Both the position numbers and the translations under genes were made by a program. Below are positions 41,032 to 49,363 of a stretch of DNA of 49,363 nucleotides, one piece after another. The stretch's first letter is position 1. Every line of letters begins with the position of its first letter. Origin of the DNA: Opitutales bacterium. Lineage in GTDB: Bacteria > Verrucomicrobiota > Verrucomicrobiia > Opitutales > UBA953. The stretch spans positions 1-49,363 of the forward strand of contig JAFYWY010000050.1 of NCBI GenBank assembly GCA_017546455.1, in the 5' to 3' direction. Below the pieces are notes generated by a model. It had not been told where the DNA came from, ran no database searches, and worked only from the letters and a program-made list of their open reading frames with translations.

Positions 41032-43236
41032 TTAACGCTTTTGGCGGAACACGACGGTTGCCAACGGCGGAAGCGTGATTTCGATGGAATTCGGGCGTTC
41101 ATTCCAGGGCTTGGGCTCGGAGTCCTTGCCGCCGAAATTGCCGAGGCCGGAGCCGCCGTAGCATTTCGCATCGGAGTTGAACACTTCGTCCCAGTGGCCT
41201 TCTGCGGGCACGCCGACGCGGTAGGTGCGTGCGACCGGCGTGAAGTTACAGAGCACAACCCAATTCGTACGCCCGTCGAGGCTCTTGCGGACATAGGAGA
41301 TGACGGAATTGTCGCCGTCGTTAGCGTTGAGCCATTCGAAGCCGCGATAATCCTGGTCGAGCTGCGCGATTTCGGGCGCTTCCTGATAGAGCTTGTTCAG
41401 ATCGCGGAGGGCATCCTGAACACCCTTGTGGTCCGTGTACTGAAGCAGGTGCCAATCAAGCGAGCCGTCGTACTTCCATTCGTGCGACTGTCCGAATTCG
41501 CCGCCCATGAAGAGGGTCTTCTTTCCGGGCCAAGTCCACATGTAGCCCAAGAGCGCACGGAGATTGGCGGCCTTGCCCGTCATATCCGCCTGCGGCATCT
41601 TGTTGATGAGCGAGCATTTACCGTGAACCACTTCGTCGTGCGAGAGCGCAAGCATGAACTTTTCCGAGTACTGATAGAGCATCGCAAAGGTCAGCTTGTT
41701 GTGGTGGTACTTGCGATTCAGCGGATCTTCCTTCATGTACGCGAGCGTATCGTGCATCCAGCCCATCGCCCACTTGAAGTCGAACCCGAGACCGAATTCC
41801 TTGGTCGGGCGCGTGACGCCGGCGAACGAGGTAGATTCTTCCGCGATCGTAATCACGCCCGGGTGGTATTGGTGGACGATATCGTTCGTTGCACGCAGGA
41901 ATTCGATGGCTTCGATGTTTTCCTTTCCGCCGTACTGATTCGGAATCCATTCACCGTCCTTACGGGAATAGTCGAGGTAGAGCATGGCGGCAACGGCATC
42001 GACGCGGAGGCCGTCAACGTGGAAGCGCGTGAGCCAGGAAAGTGCGGAGCCGATGAGGAAGCCGCGGACCTCGCAACGGCCGAAATTAAAGAGCAAGGTG
42101 CCCCAGTCCGGCTGCGTGCCCTGACGCGGGTCGGCGTGATCGTAAAGGTGCGTTCCGTCGTAGCCGGAAAGTGCCCAGTCGTCGCGCGGGAAGTGTGCCG
42201 GCACCCAGTCGATGATGACGCCGATGCCGTTGGCGTGGAGCGTGTCAACCATCGCCATGAAGTCTTCCGGCGTACCGAAGCGGCAGGTCGGAGCGTAGAA
42301 GCCCGTCACCTGATAGCCCCAGGACGGCGGGAAAGGATATTCCGTCGGCGGGAGCATTTCGACGTGCGTAAAGCCCATTTCCTTACAGTATTTGGAGAGC
42401 TCGACGCCGAGTTCGCGATAATTCAGTGCGCGGTTATCTTCTTCGGGAACGCGTTTCCACGAATCGAGGTGCATTTCATAAACCGAAATCGGCTTTTCCT
42501 GCCAATTCGTTTGATTACGCATTTCGATCCACTTTGCGTCATTCCATTGGTAGCCGGAAATATCGGCAACGATACAGGCGTTGTTCGGCGGCGGTTCGAA
42601 AGAAATCGCGTACGGGTCAATCTTGCAATACGGAGTCGGGTCGTACTGATTCAGCAACTCGAATTTATATTTCGCACCGACTTCGACGCCCGGAATGAAC
42701 AATTCCCAGATGCCGGAAGCGCCGAGCATGCGCATCGGGTGATAGCGGCCGTCCCAACCGTTGAAATCGCCGACAACGGAAACGCGGCGTGCCGACGGAG
42801 CCCAAACCGCAAAAGAAACCCCGCGGACGCCGTTGATTTCGCGCACGTGCGAACCGAGCTTTTCGTAGACGCGGTGGTCGTTACCCTGATTAATCAGATA
42901 CAAATCGCTTTCCGAGATCGTCGGCCAGAACGAATAACCGTCGGCCACTTCGGAGACCTCTCCCGCGTAGTTTTCAACGACGAATCGGTAGGCAAAAATT
43001 TCCTTGTTGCGCGGGAACCACGCTTCGAAGAATCCGTCTTCGCTCAGGCGGGTCATCGCCGTCTTGCGGCCGGTCTTAACGTTTTTAACGGAAACGTTCT
43101 TGGCGTCGCGCAGGTAGGCGCGCACGACAATGCCGCTTTTTCCGTCAACAACGGCGCGGTGCATGCCCAAAAAGTCATGCGGGTGCGACTGAATTACGCC
43201 GGTGAAAGATTGCAGTTCTGCTTCAGAGATAATCAT
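41032..43236 (-). CDS. glgB: 1,4-alpha-glucan branching enzyme
   Basis: Makes alpha-1,6 branches in glycogen. The 734-residue protein starts at MIISEAELQSFTGV; 28 upstream codons are open but outside the family. An N-terminal carbohydrate-binding domain (HPHDFLGMHRAVVDG) is followed by a CBM48 (GVSFAVWAPSARRVSVVGDF, NGWDGRYHPM). The GH13 core has the motifs DWVPAHFP, GLRVDAVAAMLYLDYSR (nucleophile Asp), ITIAEESTSF (acid/base Glu) and LALSHDEVVHGK (Asp). The C-terminal beta domain follows. No other glg genes are in the window. Confidence 0.97.
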   Translation of the reverse strand: MIISEAELQSFTGVIQSHPHDFLGMHRAVVDGKSGIVVRAYLRDAKNVSVKNVKTGRKTAMTRLSEDGFFEAWFPRNKEIFAYRFVVENYAGEVSEVADGYSFWPTISESDLYLINQGNDHRVYEKLGSHVREINGVRGVSFAVWAPSARRVSVVGDFNGWDGRYHPMRMLGASGIWELFIPGVEVGAKYKFELLNQYDPTPYCKIDPYAISFEPPPNNACIVADISGYQWNDAKWIEMRNQTNWQEKPISVYEMHLDSWKRVPEEDNRALNYRELGVELSKYCKEMGFTHVEMLPPTEYPFPPSWGYQVTGFYAPTCRFGTPEDFMAMVDTLHANGIGVIIDWVPAHFPRDDWALSGYDGTHLYDHADPRQGTQPDWGTLLFNFGRCEVRGFLIGSALSWLTRFHVDGLRVDAVAAMLYLDYSRKDGEWIPNQYGGKENIEAIEFLRATNDIVHQYHPGVITIAEESTSFAGVTRPTKEFGLGFDFKWAMGWMHDTLAYMKEDPLNRKYHHNKLTFAMLYQYSEKFMLALSHDEVVHGKCSLINKMPQADMTGKAANLRALLGYMWTWPGKKTLFMGGEFGQSHEWKYDGSLDWHLLQYTDHKGVQDALRDLNKLYQEAPEIAQLDQDYRGFEWLNANDGDNSVISYVRKSLDGRTNWVVLCNFTPVARTYRVGVPAEGHWDEVFNSDAKCYGGSGLGNFGGKDSEPKPWNERPNSIEITLPPLATVVFRQKR

Positions 43237-43442
43237 AGCAAAATTATTGGTGTAAGATTTTGTGTTGGGGATAAACAATTCGAACGCCAAAGCTCGAATC
43301 GCTTTCCATTCTGCAAACAAAGTCGCCTTCTTTCAAGCAAACAATCTTACGGCGACGGCTTTCGGCACACACCCGGGACTTTCCGAAAGCCCCGCCGATT
43401 TTTCGCTTTTAGGAAGAAACGGAAAATCCTACAATGCGCGCA

Positions 43443-44120
43443 ATGAACATATCCGCGTTTGACGTCATCGGCCCCGCGATGGTTGGCCCCTCCAGTTCGC
43501 ATACCGCCGGCGCGGTGCGTCTCGGATTGCTCGCCCACCACATTGCCCGCGGAATCGCCCCCTTTGCCCGCGTTAGAATCGAGCTCCACGGCTCCTTTGC
43601 GGCAACGGGGAAAGGCCACGCCACCGACCGCGGACTCGTCGCAGGCATCCTCGGGCTTTTACCGGACGACGAACGCCTGAAAAATTCGCTCCAGCTCGCA
43701 CGCAACCGCGGAATCGGAATCGAATTCCGGGAAGTCGATCTCGGGACCGACGCCCACCCGAATTCCGTCCGCATCACATTCTTTTTTGCCGACGGAGAAA
43801 CACTGGTCATCCAAGGCGCCAGCATCGGCGGCGGGAATGTCCAGCTCTGCCGGATCGACGGCTTCGAAACCAATCTTACGGGAACGCTCGACTCCCTTGT
43901 CTGCTGGCACATGGACCGCCCCGGCTTCCTGGCCCACGTCACCGGTCTGCTCGCCTGCGTCGAAGCCAATATCGCGACGATTCTGACAGCCCGGAAAATG
44001 CGCGGCAACGATGCGTTTACCATTATCAAAACAGACTCGCCGATCCCGGACGATTGCCTGAGCGTCCTCCTGCGCATCCCATTCGTACGCCAAAGCGTGC
44101 GCATTCCTAAAATCAGTTAA
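43443..44120 (+). CDS. sdaAB: L-serine dehydratase, beta subunit
   Basis: Iron-sulfur L-serine dehydratase of the two-subunit type, deaminating serine to pyruvate. The start MNISAFDVIGPAMVGPSSSH fits the family; a Met three codons upstream is possible. The 225-residue protein has the substrate-loop motif PSSSHTAGAVRLG, GSFAATGKGHATDRGLVAGI, and a C-terminal ACT-like domain (GFLAHVTGLLACVEANIATI). The alpha subunit gene follows after 18 bp. This split form is best known from Firmicutes. Confidence 0.94.
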   Translation: MNISAFDVIGPAMVGPSSSHTAGAVRLGLLAHHIARGIAPFARVRIELHGSFAATGKGHATDRGLVAGILGLLPDDERLKNSLQLARNRGIGIEFREVDLGTDAHPNSVRITFFFADGETLVIQGASIGGGNVQLCRIDGFETNLTGTLDSLVCWHMDRPGFLAHVTGLLACVEANIATILTARKMRGNDAFTIIKTDSPIPDDCLSVLLRIPFVRQSVRIPKIS

Positions 44121-44138
44121 TTTTTACCCCTTCTCCCC

Positions 44139-45032
44139 ATGAACGACTCTCTCGTTTACGACTACGAAACCACCGCCGAAATGCTGGCGATTTGCGAACG
44201 CGAATCCATTTCGATCAGCGAACTGACCCAGCGCCGCGAAGCCATCTTTTCCGGCATCTCCCGCGAGGAAAATTTTGAAAAAATGCGGGGACACTTCCGC
44301 ACGATGCGCCAATCCGTCCGCCGCGGACTCGAAATCGTATCGAGCTCGCCGAGCGGGCTTTCCGGCGGCGACGCCAAGAAAATTCTCGAATACGCGAACA
44401 GCGGAAACGCCCTGCTCGGCGTGGACCTCACGCGTCTCGTCGCCTACGGCTACGCAGTCCTCGAAACCAATGCCCAGTTCGGTAAAATCGTCGCCACCCC
44501 GACCGCCGGTTCCGCCGGCATCGTTCCCGCCTGCCTGACACTCCTCGAGGAAACGCGCGGCATCGACGAAAATACGCTGACAAACGCCCTCTTCACGGCG
44601 AGCGGCATCGGCATGGTCATCGCCGACAAAGCTTTCATCGCGGGCGCACAAGGCGGTTGCCAGGCGGAAGTCGGCAGCGCCTCCTGCATCGCGGCAGCGG
44701 CAATCGTCGAAGCACTCGGCGGTACCCCGCGCCAAGCCTGCGCGGCAGCCACCTTCGCACTCATTAACACGCTCGGCCTGGTTTGCGACCCGATCGGCGG
44801 ATTCGTCGAAGTCCCCTGCGTCTCCCGCAACGGCATGTTCGCCGTTCACTCCTACCTCGCGGCCGGCCTCGCACTCGCCGGAATCTGCCCGCGCGTCACC
44901 CTCGACGACGCCATTTTTGCCATGCGCGACATCGGGCGCCGCATGCCCGCCGAATTGCGGGAAACCTCCAAAGGCGGCCTCGCCATTTCCCCCTCTGCCT
45001 GCGCGCGTTGCCGCGGTACAAGCGCCTCCTAA
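44139..45032 (+). CDS. sdaAA: L-serine dehydratase, alpha subunit
   Basis: A 297-residue catalytic subunit. Seen: GLSGGDAKKILEYANSGNAL, VVATPTAGSAGIVPACL-like text (KIVATPTAGSAGIVPACLTL), GAQGGCQAEVGSASCIAAAA with conserved cysteines of the 4Fe-4S site, and DPIGGFVEVPCVSRN. The C-terminus (SKGGLAISPSACARC) completes the set. It is coupled with the beta subunit. A TCAAAGC/GCTTTGA hairpin without U-run lies downstream (45063-45094). Confidence 0.95.
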   Translation: MNDSLVYDYETTAEMLAICERESISISELTQRREAIFSGISREENFEKMRGHFRTMRQSVRRGLEIVSSSPSGLSGGDAKKILEYANSGNALLGVDLTRLVAYGYAVLETNAQFGKIVATPTAGSAGIVPACLTLLEETRGIDENTLTNALFTASGIGMVIADKAFIAGAQGGCQAEVGSASCIAAAAIVEALGGTPRQACAAATFALINTLGLVCDPIGGFVEVPCVSRNGMFAVHSYLAAGLALAGICPRVTLDDAIFAMRDIGRRMPAELRETSKGGLAISPSACARCRGTSAS

Positions 45033-45137
45033 GCCCGTTTCATCGCAAACTCTCCGCTCTATTTCAAAGCTTTTCCTTTACGCGGGAACGCTTTGAGGCT
45101 ATGCTTAGCCGAAATTTAACTCCTTAATCAAAAAATT

Positions 45138-45878
45138 ATGTCCGGACACAGTAAATGGGCTACGACGAAGCGTCACAAAGGTTTGGTTGACGCAAAACGC
45201 GGTAAGATTTTCAGCAATCTTGCCAAAGAAATTACGCTTGCGGCGCGCGAAAGCGGCGGCGACCCGAGCACGAACATGCGCCTGCGCTCCATCCTTCTGC
45301 GCGCACGTGCGGCTAACATGCCGAACGACAACATCGACCGCGCCATCAAGAAGGGTACGGGCGAAATTCCGGGCGTCGTTTACGAAGAAATGGTTTATGA
45401 AGGCTACGCTCCCGCAGGTGTCAGCCTCGTCGTCGAAGTGACGACCGACAACAAAAACCGCGCTGTCGGCGAAGTCCGTTCGACCTTCTCGAAAAACGGC
45501 GGCAACATGGGCAGCTCCGGCTCCGTCGCGTTCAACTTCAACCGCAAGGGACAGATCCTCATCTCCGCGGAAGGCATGAACGAAGACGAACTCATGGAAC
45601 TCGCGCTCGAAGCCGGCGCCGAAGACTTTAAGAACAACGGCGACCACTTCGAAATCATCACCGCCATTGCCGACTACGATAATGTCGCTAAGGCGCTCGA
45701 AGACAAGGGCATCAAGCCGGCAGAATCCGACCTCGTTTATCTGCCCAACGTCACGGTGCCGATTTCCGACGCCGAAACCGCCAAGAAAATCCAAAAGCTG
45801 ATCGACGCCCTCGAAGACCTCGACGACGTCAAGGCCGTTCACTCGAACGAAGACATCGCCGACGGATTGTTGGACTAA
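45138..45878 (+). CDS. yebC: YebC/PmpR family protein
   Basis: A 246-residue member of a family first annotated as transcriptional regulators, with members later linked to translation of polyproline stretches. The N-terminal signature is MSGHSKWATTKRHKGLVDAK and RGKIFSNLAKEITLAAR; GGDPSTNMRLR, NMPNDNIDRAIKKGTG and YEGYAPAGVSLVVE-type text follow. The acidic second half ends in AVHSNEDIADGLLD. The usual ruvC neighbour is not present. Confidence 0.96.
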   Translation: MSGHSKWATTKRHKGLVDAKRGKIFSNLAKEITLAARESGGDPSTNMRLRSILLRARAANMPNDNIDRAIKKGTGEIPGVVYEEMVYEGYAPAGVSLVVEVTTDNKNRAVGEVRSTFSKNGGNMGSSGSVAFNFNRKGQILISAEGMNEDELMELALEAGAEDFKNNGDHFEIITAIADYDNVAKALEDKGIKPAESDLVYLPNVTVPISDAETAKKIQKLIDALEDLDDVKAVHSNEDIADGLLD

Positions 45879-45902
45879 TTCCGGCGTTTTCACATTAACT
45901 CG

Positions 45903-45945
45903 ACAAACGGCAGGCGGCGTTCCCCGCAGTCTGCCGTTTGTGTTT
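45903..45945 (+). terminator. Terminator of yebC
   Basis: ACAAACGGCAG and CTGCCGTTTGT form an 11-bp perfect stem with a GC-rich loop, then GTTTAAAT. It ends 16 bp before the Nudix start. Confidence 0.85.
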
Positions 45946-45961
45946 AAATCTCTTAGCTTTT

Positions 45962-46483
45962 ATGAATCCTCCTCCGCAAAACAATAACCGCCCCCGCCGC
46001 CCGAAACCGTTTCAGGCCAGCAATCCTATTCGTGTCGCGGCACGTGCGGTCGTCGTGCGGGACAACAAGCTGCTCGCCGTTATTTTGCGCGACCAAACGG
46101 GACCGTTTTACGTCCTCCCGGGAGGCGGTCAGAAGCACGGGGAAGAGCTCTACAACACGGTCCGCCGCGAGTGCGCCGAAGAACTCGGCATTTCCGTCGA
46201 GCCCTACAAAATGCTCTACGTCCGCGAATACATCGGGAAAAATCACGATTTCGCGGCGCGCCACAAGCATTTCCACCAGGTCGAAGTCGTTTTCGCCTGT
46301 GACTTGGTCGAAGAAGGCAACATCGGCCACGGCTCCGAACAGGACACGCGCCAGGTCGGCTACAAGTGGATTCCGCTCGAAGAACTCCGCGAAACGCGCT
46401 TCTTCCCGTCGCTGTTCAAAACCTTCCTGAACGACCAAAACGAACTCGAGATTCCGACGGATTATCTCGGAGACATCAACTGA
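45962..46483 (+). CDS. Nudix hydrolase
   Basis: A 173-residue protein started at MNPPPQNNNRPRRPKPFQA. The Nudix box is complete: GGGQKHGEELYNTVRRECAE followed by ELGI (about 63-86). The N-terminal 25 residues are Pro/Arg/Asn-rich and probably disordered. The C-terminal part (RQVGYKWIPLEELRETRFFP) is typical for ADP-ribose or (d)NTP-type hydrolases. The substrate cannot be assigned from sequence. Confidence 0.92.
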   Translation: MNPPPQNNNRPRRPKPFQASNPIRVAARAVVVRDNKLLAVILRDQTGPFYVLPGGGQKHGEELYNTVRRECAEELGISVEPYKMLYVREYIGKNHDFAARHKHFHQVEVVFACDLVEEGNIGHGSEQDTRQVGYKWIPLEELRETRFFPSLFKTFLNDQNELEIPTDYLGDIN

Positions 46484-46534
46484 TTTCCCTCACGGAAACG
46501 CTTTTATCGTCCCGCAGGGATTCGGGTTCAAAAA

Positions 46535-46571
46535 AGAGCAGAAATCCTCGGCGGTTTCTGCTCTAATTTTT
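46535..46571 (+). terminator. Terminator of the Nudix gene
   Basis: AGAGCAGAAA and TTTCTGCTCT form a 10-bp perfect stem followed by AATTTTT. Confidence 0.88.
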
Positions 46572-46598
46572 GGAAGCTCACGCAATCATCGAACATTC

Positions 46599-47519
46599 AT
46601 GCCGGAAAAATCACTCATTGAAAAGATCCGCGCCCGCCAAAGGCAAAACCTGAAAATCGCCAAGAGCGAAGGCTACATCGCCATTTCGGGAAATGCCTGC
46701 CTCGGCGCCTTTAAGCTTTGGGTCGGTTACGTCACGGGCTCACTCGCCGTCCTCGCCGACGCCTGGGAAACGCTCTCGGATTGCTTGTCCTCCGCCGTCC
46801 TGCTCATCGGTCTTAAAATTTCCGAAAAACCCGCCGACGCCGAACATCCCTTCGGGCACGGACGCGCCGAACTCATTGCCTCGCTCGCCATCGCCATGAT
46901 GCTCGCGGGAGTCGGCTTCACCTTTACGAAGGGCGGTATCGAAAAAATCGTTGCCGGCGAAACCCTCGAATTCGGTTGGCTCGCACTTTCCGCCATGATT
47001 GCGACAATCGTCATCAAGGAAGCCATGGCCCAGTATGCGTTTTGGGCTGCGCGAAAAACCAAAATCAATTCGCTCCGAGCCGATGCCTACCACCACCGCA
47101 GCGACACCCTCAGCTCGGCCATTCTCCTGGTCGGGATGATTGCCGCCAAGCTCTGCGGAGACGCGCTTTGGTGGATGGACGGCGCCCTCTCCTGCGTCGT
47201 CGGCGTTCTCCTCTTCAAGCTCGCCTGGGTCGTACTCCAAGGCGCCGCCTCCAAACTCTTAGGAGTCCGCGTCTCCCGCGAAACCGAAGAGCGCGTGCGC
47301 GAAATCTGCGAACGCGTCAGCGGCCGCGACGACCTCGATTTGCACCACATGCACTGCCACGAATACGGCACGCACACGGAGATCACCTTTCACATTCGCT
47401 TCGACGGCGACACCCCGCTGCGGGAAGCCCACGCCGTCGCCGACAAAATCGAAAAAACGATTTTCAGCGAACTCGGCATCGACGCCACCATCCACCTCGA
47501 AAGCAAAAAGACCGCGTGA
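46599..47519 (+). CDS. Cation diffusion facilitator (CDF) metal efflux protein
   Basis: A 306-residue membrane transporter for divalent metals. Six helices are seen, then a cytoplasmic domain (from about 210) with HHMHCHEYGTHTEITFHIRF. The family text HPFGHGRAELIASLA is present. The metal site on helix 5 is YHHRSDTLSS (His-x-x-x-Asp). On helix 2 the usual His of 'HxLxD' is Glu: DAWETLSDC, which may change metal preference. No metal regulator is adjacent. Confidence 0.93.
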   Translation: MPEKSLIEKIRARQRQNLKIAKSEGYIAISGNACLGAFKLWVGYVTGSLAVLADAWETLSDCLSSAVLLIGLKISEKPADAEHPFGHGRAELIASLAIAMMLAGVGFTFTKGGIEKIVAGETLEFGWLALSAMIATIVIKEAMAQYAFWAARKTKINSLRADAYHHRSDTLSSAILLVGMIAAKLCGDALWWMDGALSCVVGVLLFKLAWVVLQGAASKLLGVRVSRETEERVREICERVSGRDDLDLHHMHCHEYGTHTEITFHIRFDGDTPLREAHAVADKIEKTIFSELGIDATIHLESKKTA

Positions 47520-47559
47520 GGCGTACAGCCGGTAATTGCGCTTCCCGCGTGCCGGAACT

Positions 47560-47600
47560 AAAAAACGCTCCCGCCCTTTTCGGACAGGAGCGTTTTTGTT
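47560..47600. terminator. Bidirectional terminator between the CDF gene and miaB
   Basis: AAAAACGCTCC and GGAGCGTTTTT form an 11-bp stem with A- and T-runs at the two ends. It lies between convergent genes. Confidence 0.9.
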
Positions 47601-47620
47601 TTTGTCGAAATTAACAGGCG

Positions 47621-49003
47621 TTAATCTACAATCGTTCCCGTGAGAGTCGTGACGGTCGCGGAATCAATGCGCACGCGCACCATTTCGCCGAGCATCGAAG
47701 CATCGCCCTTGAAAACGATTTTGCGGTCGCCGTCGTTACGTCCCTGGAAAATATTTTCGCCGCGCTTGGCGGGAGCTTCAACGAGGACTTCCTGAACGGT
47801 TCCGACGAGCGATTCGTTGCGCGCGAGCGAATGCTTTTCCAAAACCGCAAGCAAGTCTTTGTTGCGCGCATCTTTGATTTCCTCGGAAATCGGATCCCCG
47901 AGTGCCTCCGCCGGTGTTCCCGCACGCACGCTGTAGCGGAAAATAAACGCCATATCGAATTTGACTTCTTCGAAAAGCGATTTCGTCAACTGATAATCTT
48001 CTTCCGTTTCGCCGGGGAAACCGACAATCACGTCCGTCGAGAAATAGATTCCCGGACGCGCCTCGCGCAAAGCTTTTACCAATTCGATGAAGCGTTCTCG
48101 CGAATACGGACGGCGCATCGCTTTCAAAATCTTGTCCGAGCCGCTTTGCGCCGGCAGGTGAATGTAGCTACAAAGCTTCGGCAGGCGGCGATACGCGTCC
48201 ACCAAGTCCTCGCGGAACCCCACCGGATGCGGCGAGGTAAAGCGAATGCGCTTCAGGCCCTCAATCGCATGGAGGCGTTCCAAAAGCTGAACAAACGGCG
48301 ATTTGCCGTCCACCGTCGGAAACTCGCGAATCCCGTAGCGGTTCACGATCTGCCCGAGCAGCATAACTTCACGCGTCCCCGCGGCAACCAGCTCTTCGAC
48401 TTCCGCCACGATATCGTCAATCGGGCGCGCACGCTCATGTCCGCGCGTTTTCGGGACGATGCAATACGCGCAACGCATGTCGCAACCCTGCATAATCGAA
48501 ACAAAAGCTGAAATCTTGCGCCCCGGCGTGTGCTGGGAAATCGCATTCTGAGACCCCGCTTCTTCGTCCAAATCGACGATAGACGAAGGCTTCGGTCCCA
48601 AGCCGCGCATGGTCGCAAGCAATTTGTCCAAATGCTCGGGAACGCGGTGAAATTTCTGGGTGCCGACAATCAAATCCAAATCGGGAAGTTGATCGAGCAA
48701 GGACCGTCCGCGGTTCTGCGCCATGCAGCCCATAATGCCGACAATGCGCTTTTTCCCGTCAACGGGCACACCTTTGTCTGCGTCTTTCGCACGTTTTTTC
48801 CGGCTCGGAAGCAGGCGATACGCCTTACCGATGGCCTTCTGCTCGGCCTGGTCGCGCACACTACAGGTGTTCAGCAAAATAATGTCGGCATCGAATTCGT
48901 TATCGACGATGGAATAACCGCGTCCGCGCAACATCTCCGCGACGGCTTCGCTGTCGCGCTCGTTCATCTGGCACCCGTAAGTTTTGATATAAACCCGATT
49001 CAT
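47621..49003 (-). CDS. miaB: tRNA-2-methylthio-N6-dimethylallyladenosine synthase
   Basis: Radical-SAM methylthiotransferase that modifies adenosine 37 of tRNAs reading UNN codons. The start MNRVYIKTYGCQMNERDSEA gives 460 residues, the MiaB length; 21 upstream codons are open but not typical. The UPF0004 domain has the three cluster cysteines (YGCQMNE, NTCSVRD, GCMAQ). The radical-SAM motif is QGCDMRCAYCIVPKTRG (about 169-185). A C-terminal TRAM domain starts at about 393 (LVGTVQEVLVE). RimO would lack this N-terminal pattern. Confidence 0.96.
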   Translation of the reverse strand: MNRVYIKTYGCQMNERDSEAVAEMLRGRGYSIVDNEFDADIILLNTCSVRDQAEQKAIGKAYRLLPSRKKRAKDADKGVPVDGKKRIVGIMGCMAQNRGRSLLDQLPDLDLIVGTQKFHRVPEHLDKLLATMRGLGPKPSSIVDLDEEAGSQNAISQHTPGRKISAFVSIMQGCDMRCAYCIVPKTRGHERARPIDDIVAEVEELVAAGTREVMLLGQIVNRYGIREFPTVDGKSPFVQLLERLHAIEGLKRIRFTSPHPVGFREDLVDAYRRLPKLCSYIHLPAQSGSDKILKAMRRPYSRERFIELVKALREARPGIYFSTDVIVGFPGETEEDYQLTKSLFEEVKFDMAFIFRYSVRAGTPAEALGDPISEEIKDARNKDLLAVLEKHSLARNESLVGTVQEVLVEAPAKRGENIFQGRNDGDRKIVFKGDASMLGEMVRVRIDSATVTTLTGTIVD

Positions 49004-49214
49004 AAAGCCGCTGATTCTCTCGAAAATCCCATGCAAGCGCGATAAAGAATTTAAGCAAAGCCGCAAACGCCCCCATCCCTCTTCGAGAATAAAATCGCCG
49101 TTTTAATTGACTTTTACAGCTAAACGTAAAGAACGCCCTTTTGCTTCACGACAATTCCCCTATGCTCAACGCGTTTCGGCGGATTGCGATAAGCTAACGG
49201 AGTACCGGAACGCG

Positions 49215-49363
49215 CTAAATTTCCTCTTTCGTGCCTTCCCAAACGCGGCGGAGCAGAATGCGCTTCAGCGAACCGGCCGGCGTTTCGAGCGGCACAACCT
49301 CGATCTCTTCGTAACGCAGGGTCTCCCCGCGCTTCGGCGGACGCCCCGGCCACAGCGAACGCA
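49215..49363 (-). CDS. C-terminal end of an unidentified protein (partial)
   Basis: The window edge cuts this gene. The last 48 codons read RSLWPGRPPKRGETLRYEEI, then EVVPLETPAG, SLKRILLRRVWEGTKEEI and stop. It looks like real coding text: charged, with strand-helix character. I cannot assign the family from this piece. The 211-bp gap to miaB (49004-49214) shows no gene and probably holds the miaB promoter. Confidence 0.6.
   Translation of the reverse strand, partial: RSLWPGRPPKRGETLRYEEIEVVPLETPAGSLKRILLRRVWEGTKEEI

Noticed and set aside
41014-43446. 810-codon open frame on the plus strand across glgB
   Set aside because: Antisense to a complete branching enzyme with all GH13 motifs. The frame shows no signal, domain or family pattern.
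45063-45094. Terminator after sdaAA
   Set aside because: TCAAAGC/GCTTTGA can pair, but no U-run follows on the plus strand, so it was not listed as a terminator.
1-49363. CRISPR arrays, insertion sequences and prophage
   Set aside because: No regularly spaced direct repeats, transposase motifs or phage structural genes were seen. The only mobile-like signals are the short inverted-repeat element and the RHS fragment.

Overview
The window looks like a chromosomal segment of a Gram-negative member of the PVC group, most likely Verrucomicrobiota. This is inferred from a PEP-CTERM-anchored exported protein, envelope genes with signal peptides, a LolA-like protein, a sigma-54 response regulator, a terminal-Phe beta-barrel candidate, few Shine-Dalgarno sequences and a moderately high GC content. 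No 16S rRNA is present, so the phylum is not proven. No phage, insertion sequence or CRISPR array was seen.

Layout. 1-1372: a structured non-coding repeat region, a doubtful small ORF, and a tandem pair of small exported repeat proteins. 1491-9242: minus-strand housekeeping (hom, plsY, GH89 glucosaminidase, YqgE, dCMP deaminase, RidA, Xer recombinase), interrupted by a frameshifted ART-like toxin with a small partner. 9322-14137: two tandem exported ClpP-fold proteins, a CPBP protease and leuB. 14250-15861: a plus-strand ECF sigma / anti-sigma / exported helical protein operon, followed by a small inverted-repeat element. 16195-26315: an orphan peptide-ABC ATPase, an outer-membrane barrel, pheST, and an envelope operon (amidase, murJ, dacA, LolA-like). 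26422-32729: an IdeS-like PEP-CTERM protease, then a long minus-strand run (TRIC-CutC fusion, transglutaminase-like, DnaJ membrane protein, argD, Bax inhibitor-1 family).

32907-40950 is on the plus strand: an NtrC-type regulator, a PstS-like binding protein, tRNA-Gly, an ApbE-like protein, an AT-rich island with an RHS fragment and a lipoprotein, tRNA-Val directly ahead of ilvN-ilvC, and a CrtI-type oxidoreductase. 41032-49363: glgB (minus), then sdaAB-sdaAA, yebC, a Nudix hydrolase and a CDF transporter (plus), then miaB and the end of an unidentified gene (minus).

Themes. Amino-acid biosynthesis (hom, leuB, argD, ilvN, ilvC) is scattered through the window. Envelope growth and quality control are clustered (amidase-murJ-dacA-LolA-like; ECF operon; exported ClpP pair). 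The points most worth a second look are the IdeS-like protease with a PEP-CTERM tail, the TRIC-CutC fusion, the histone-H1-like tail on ketol-acid reductoisomerase, the tRNA-Val / ilvNC arrangement, the exported ClpP pair, the tandem knot-like small proteins, and a strongly over-represented octamer GTTCCCGC that also forms terminator stems.
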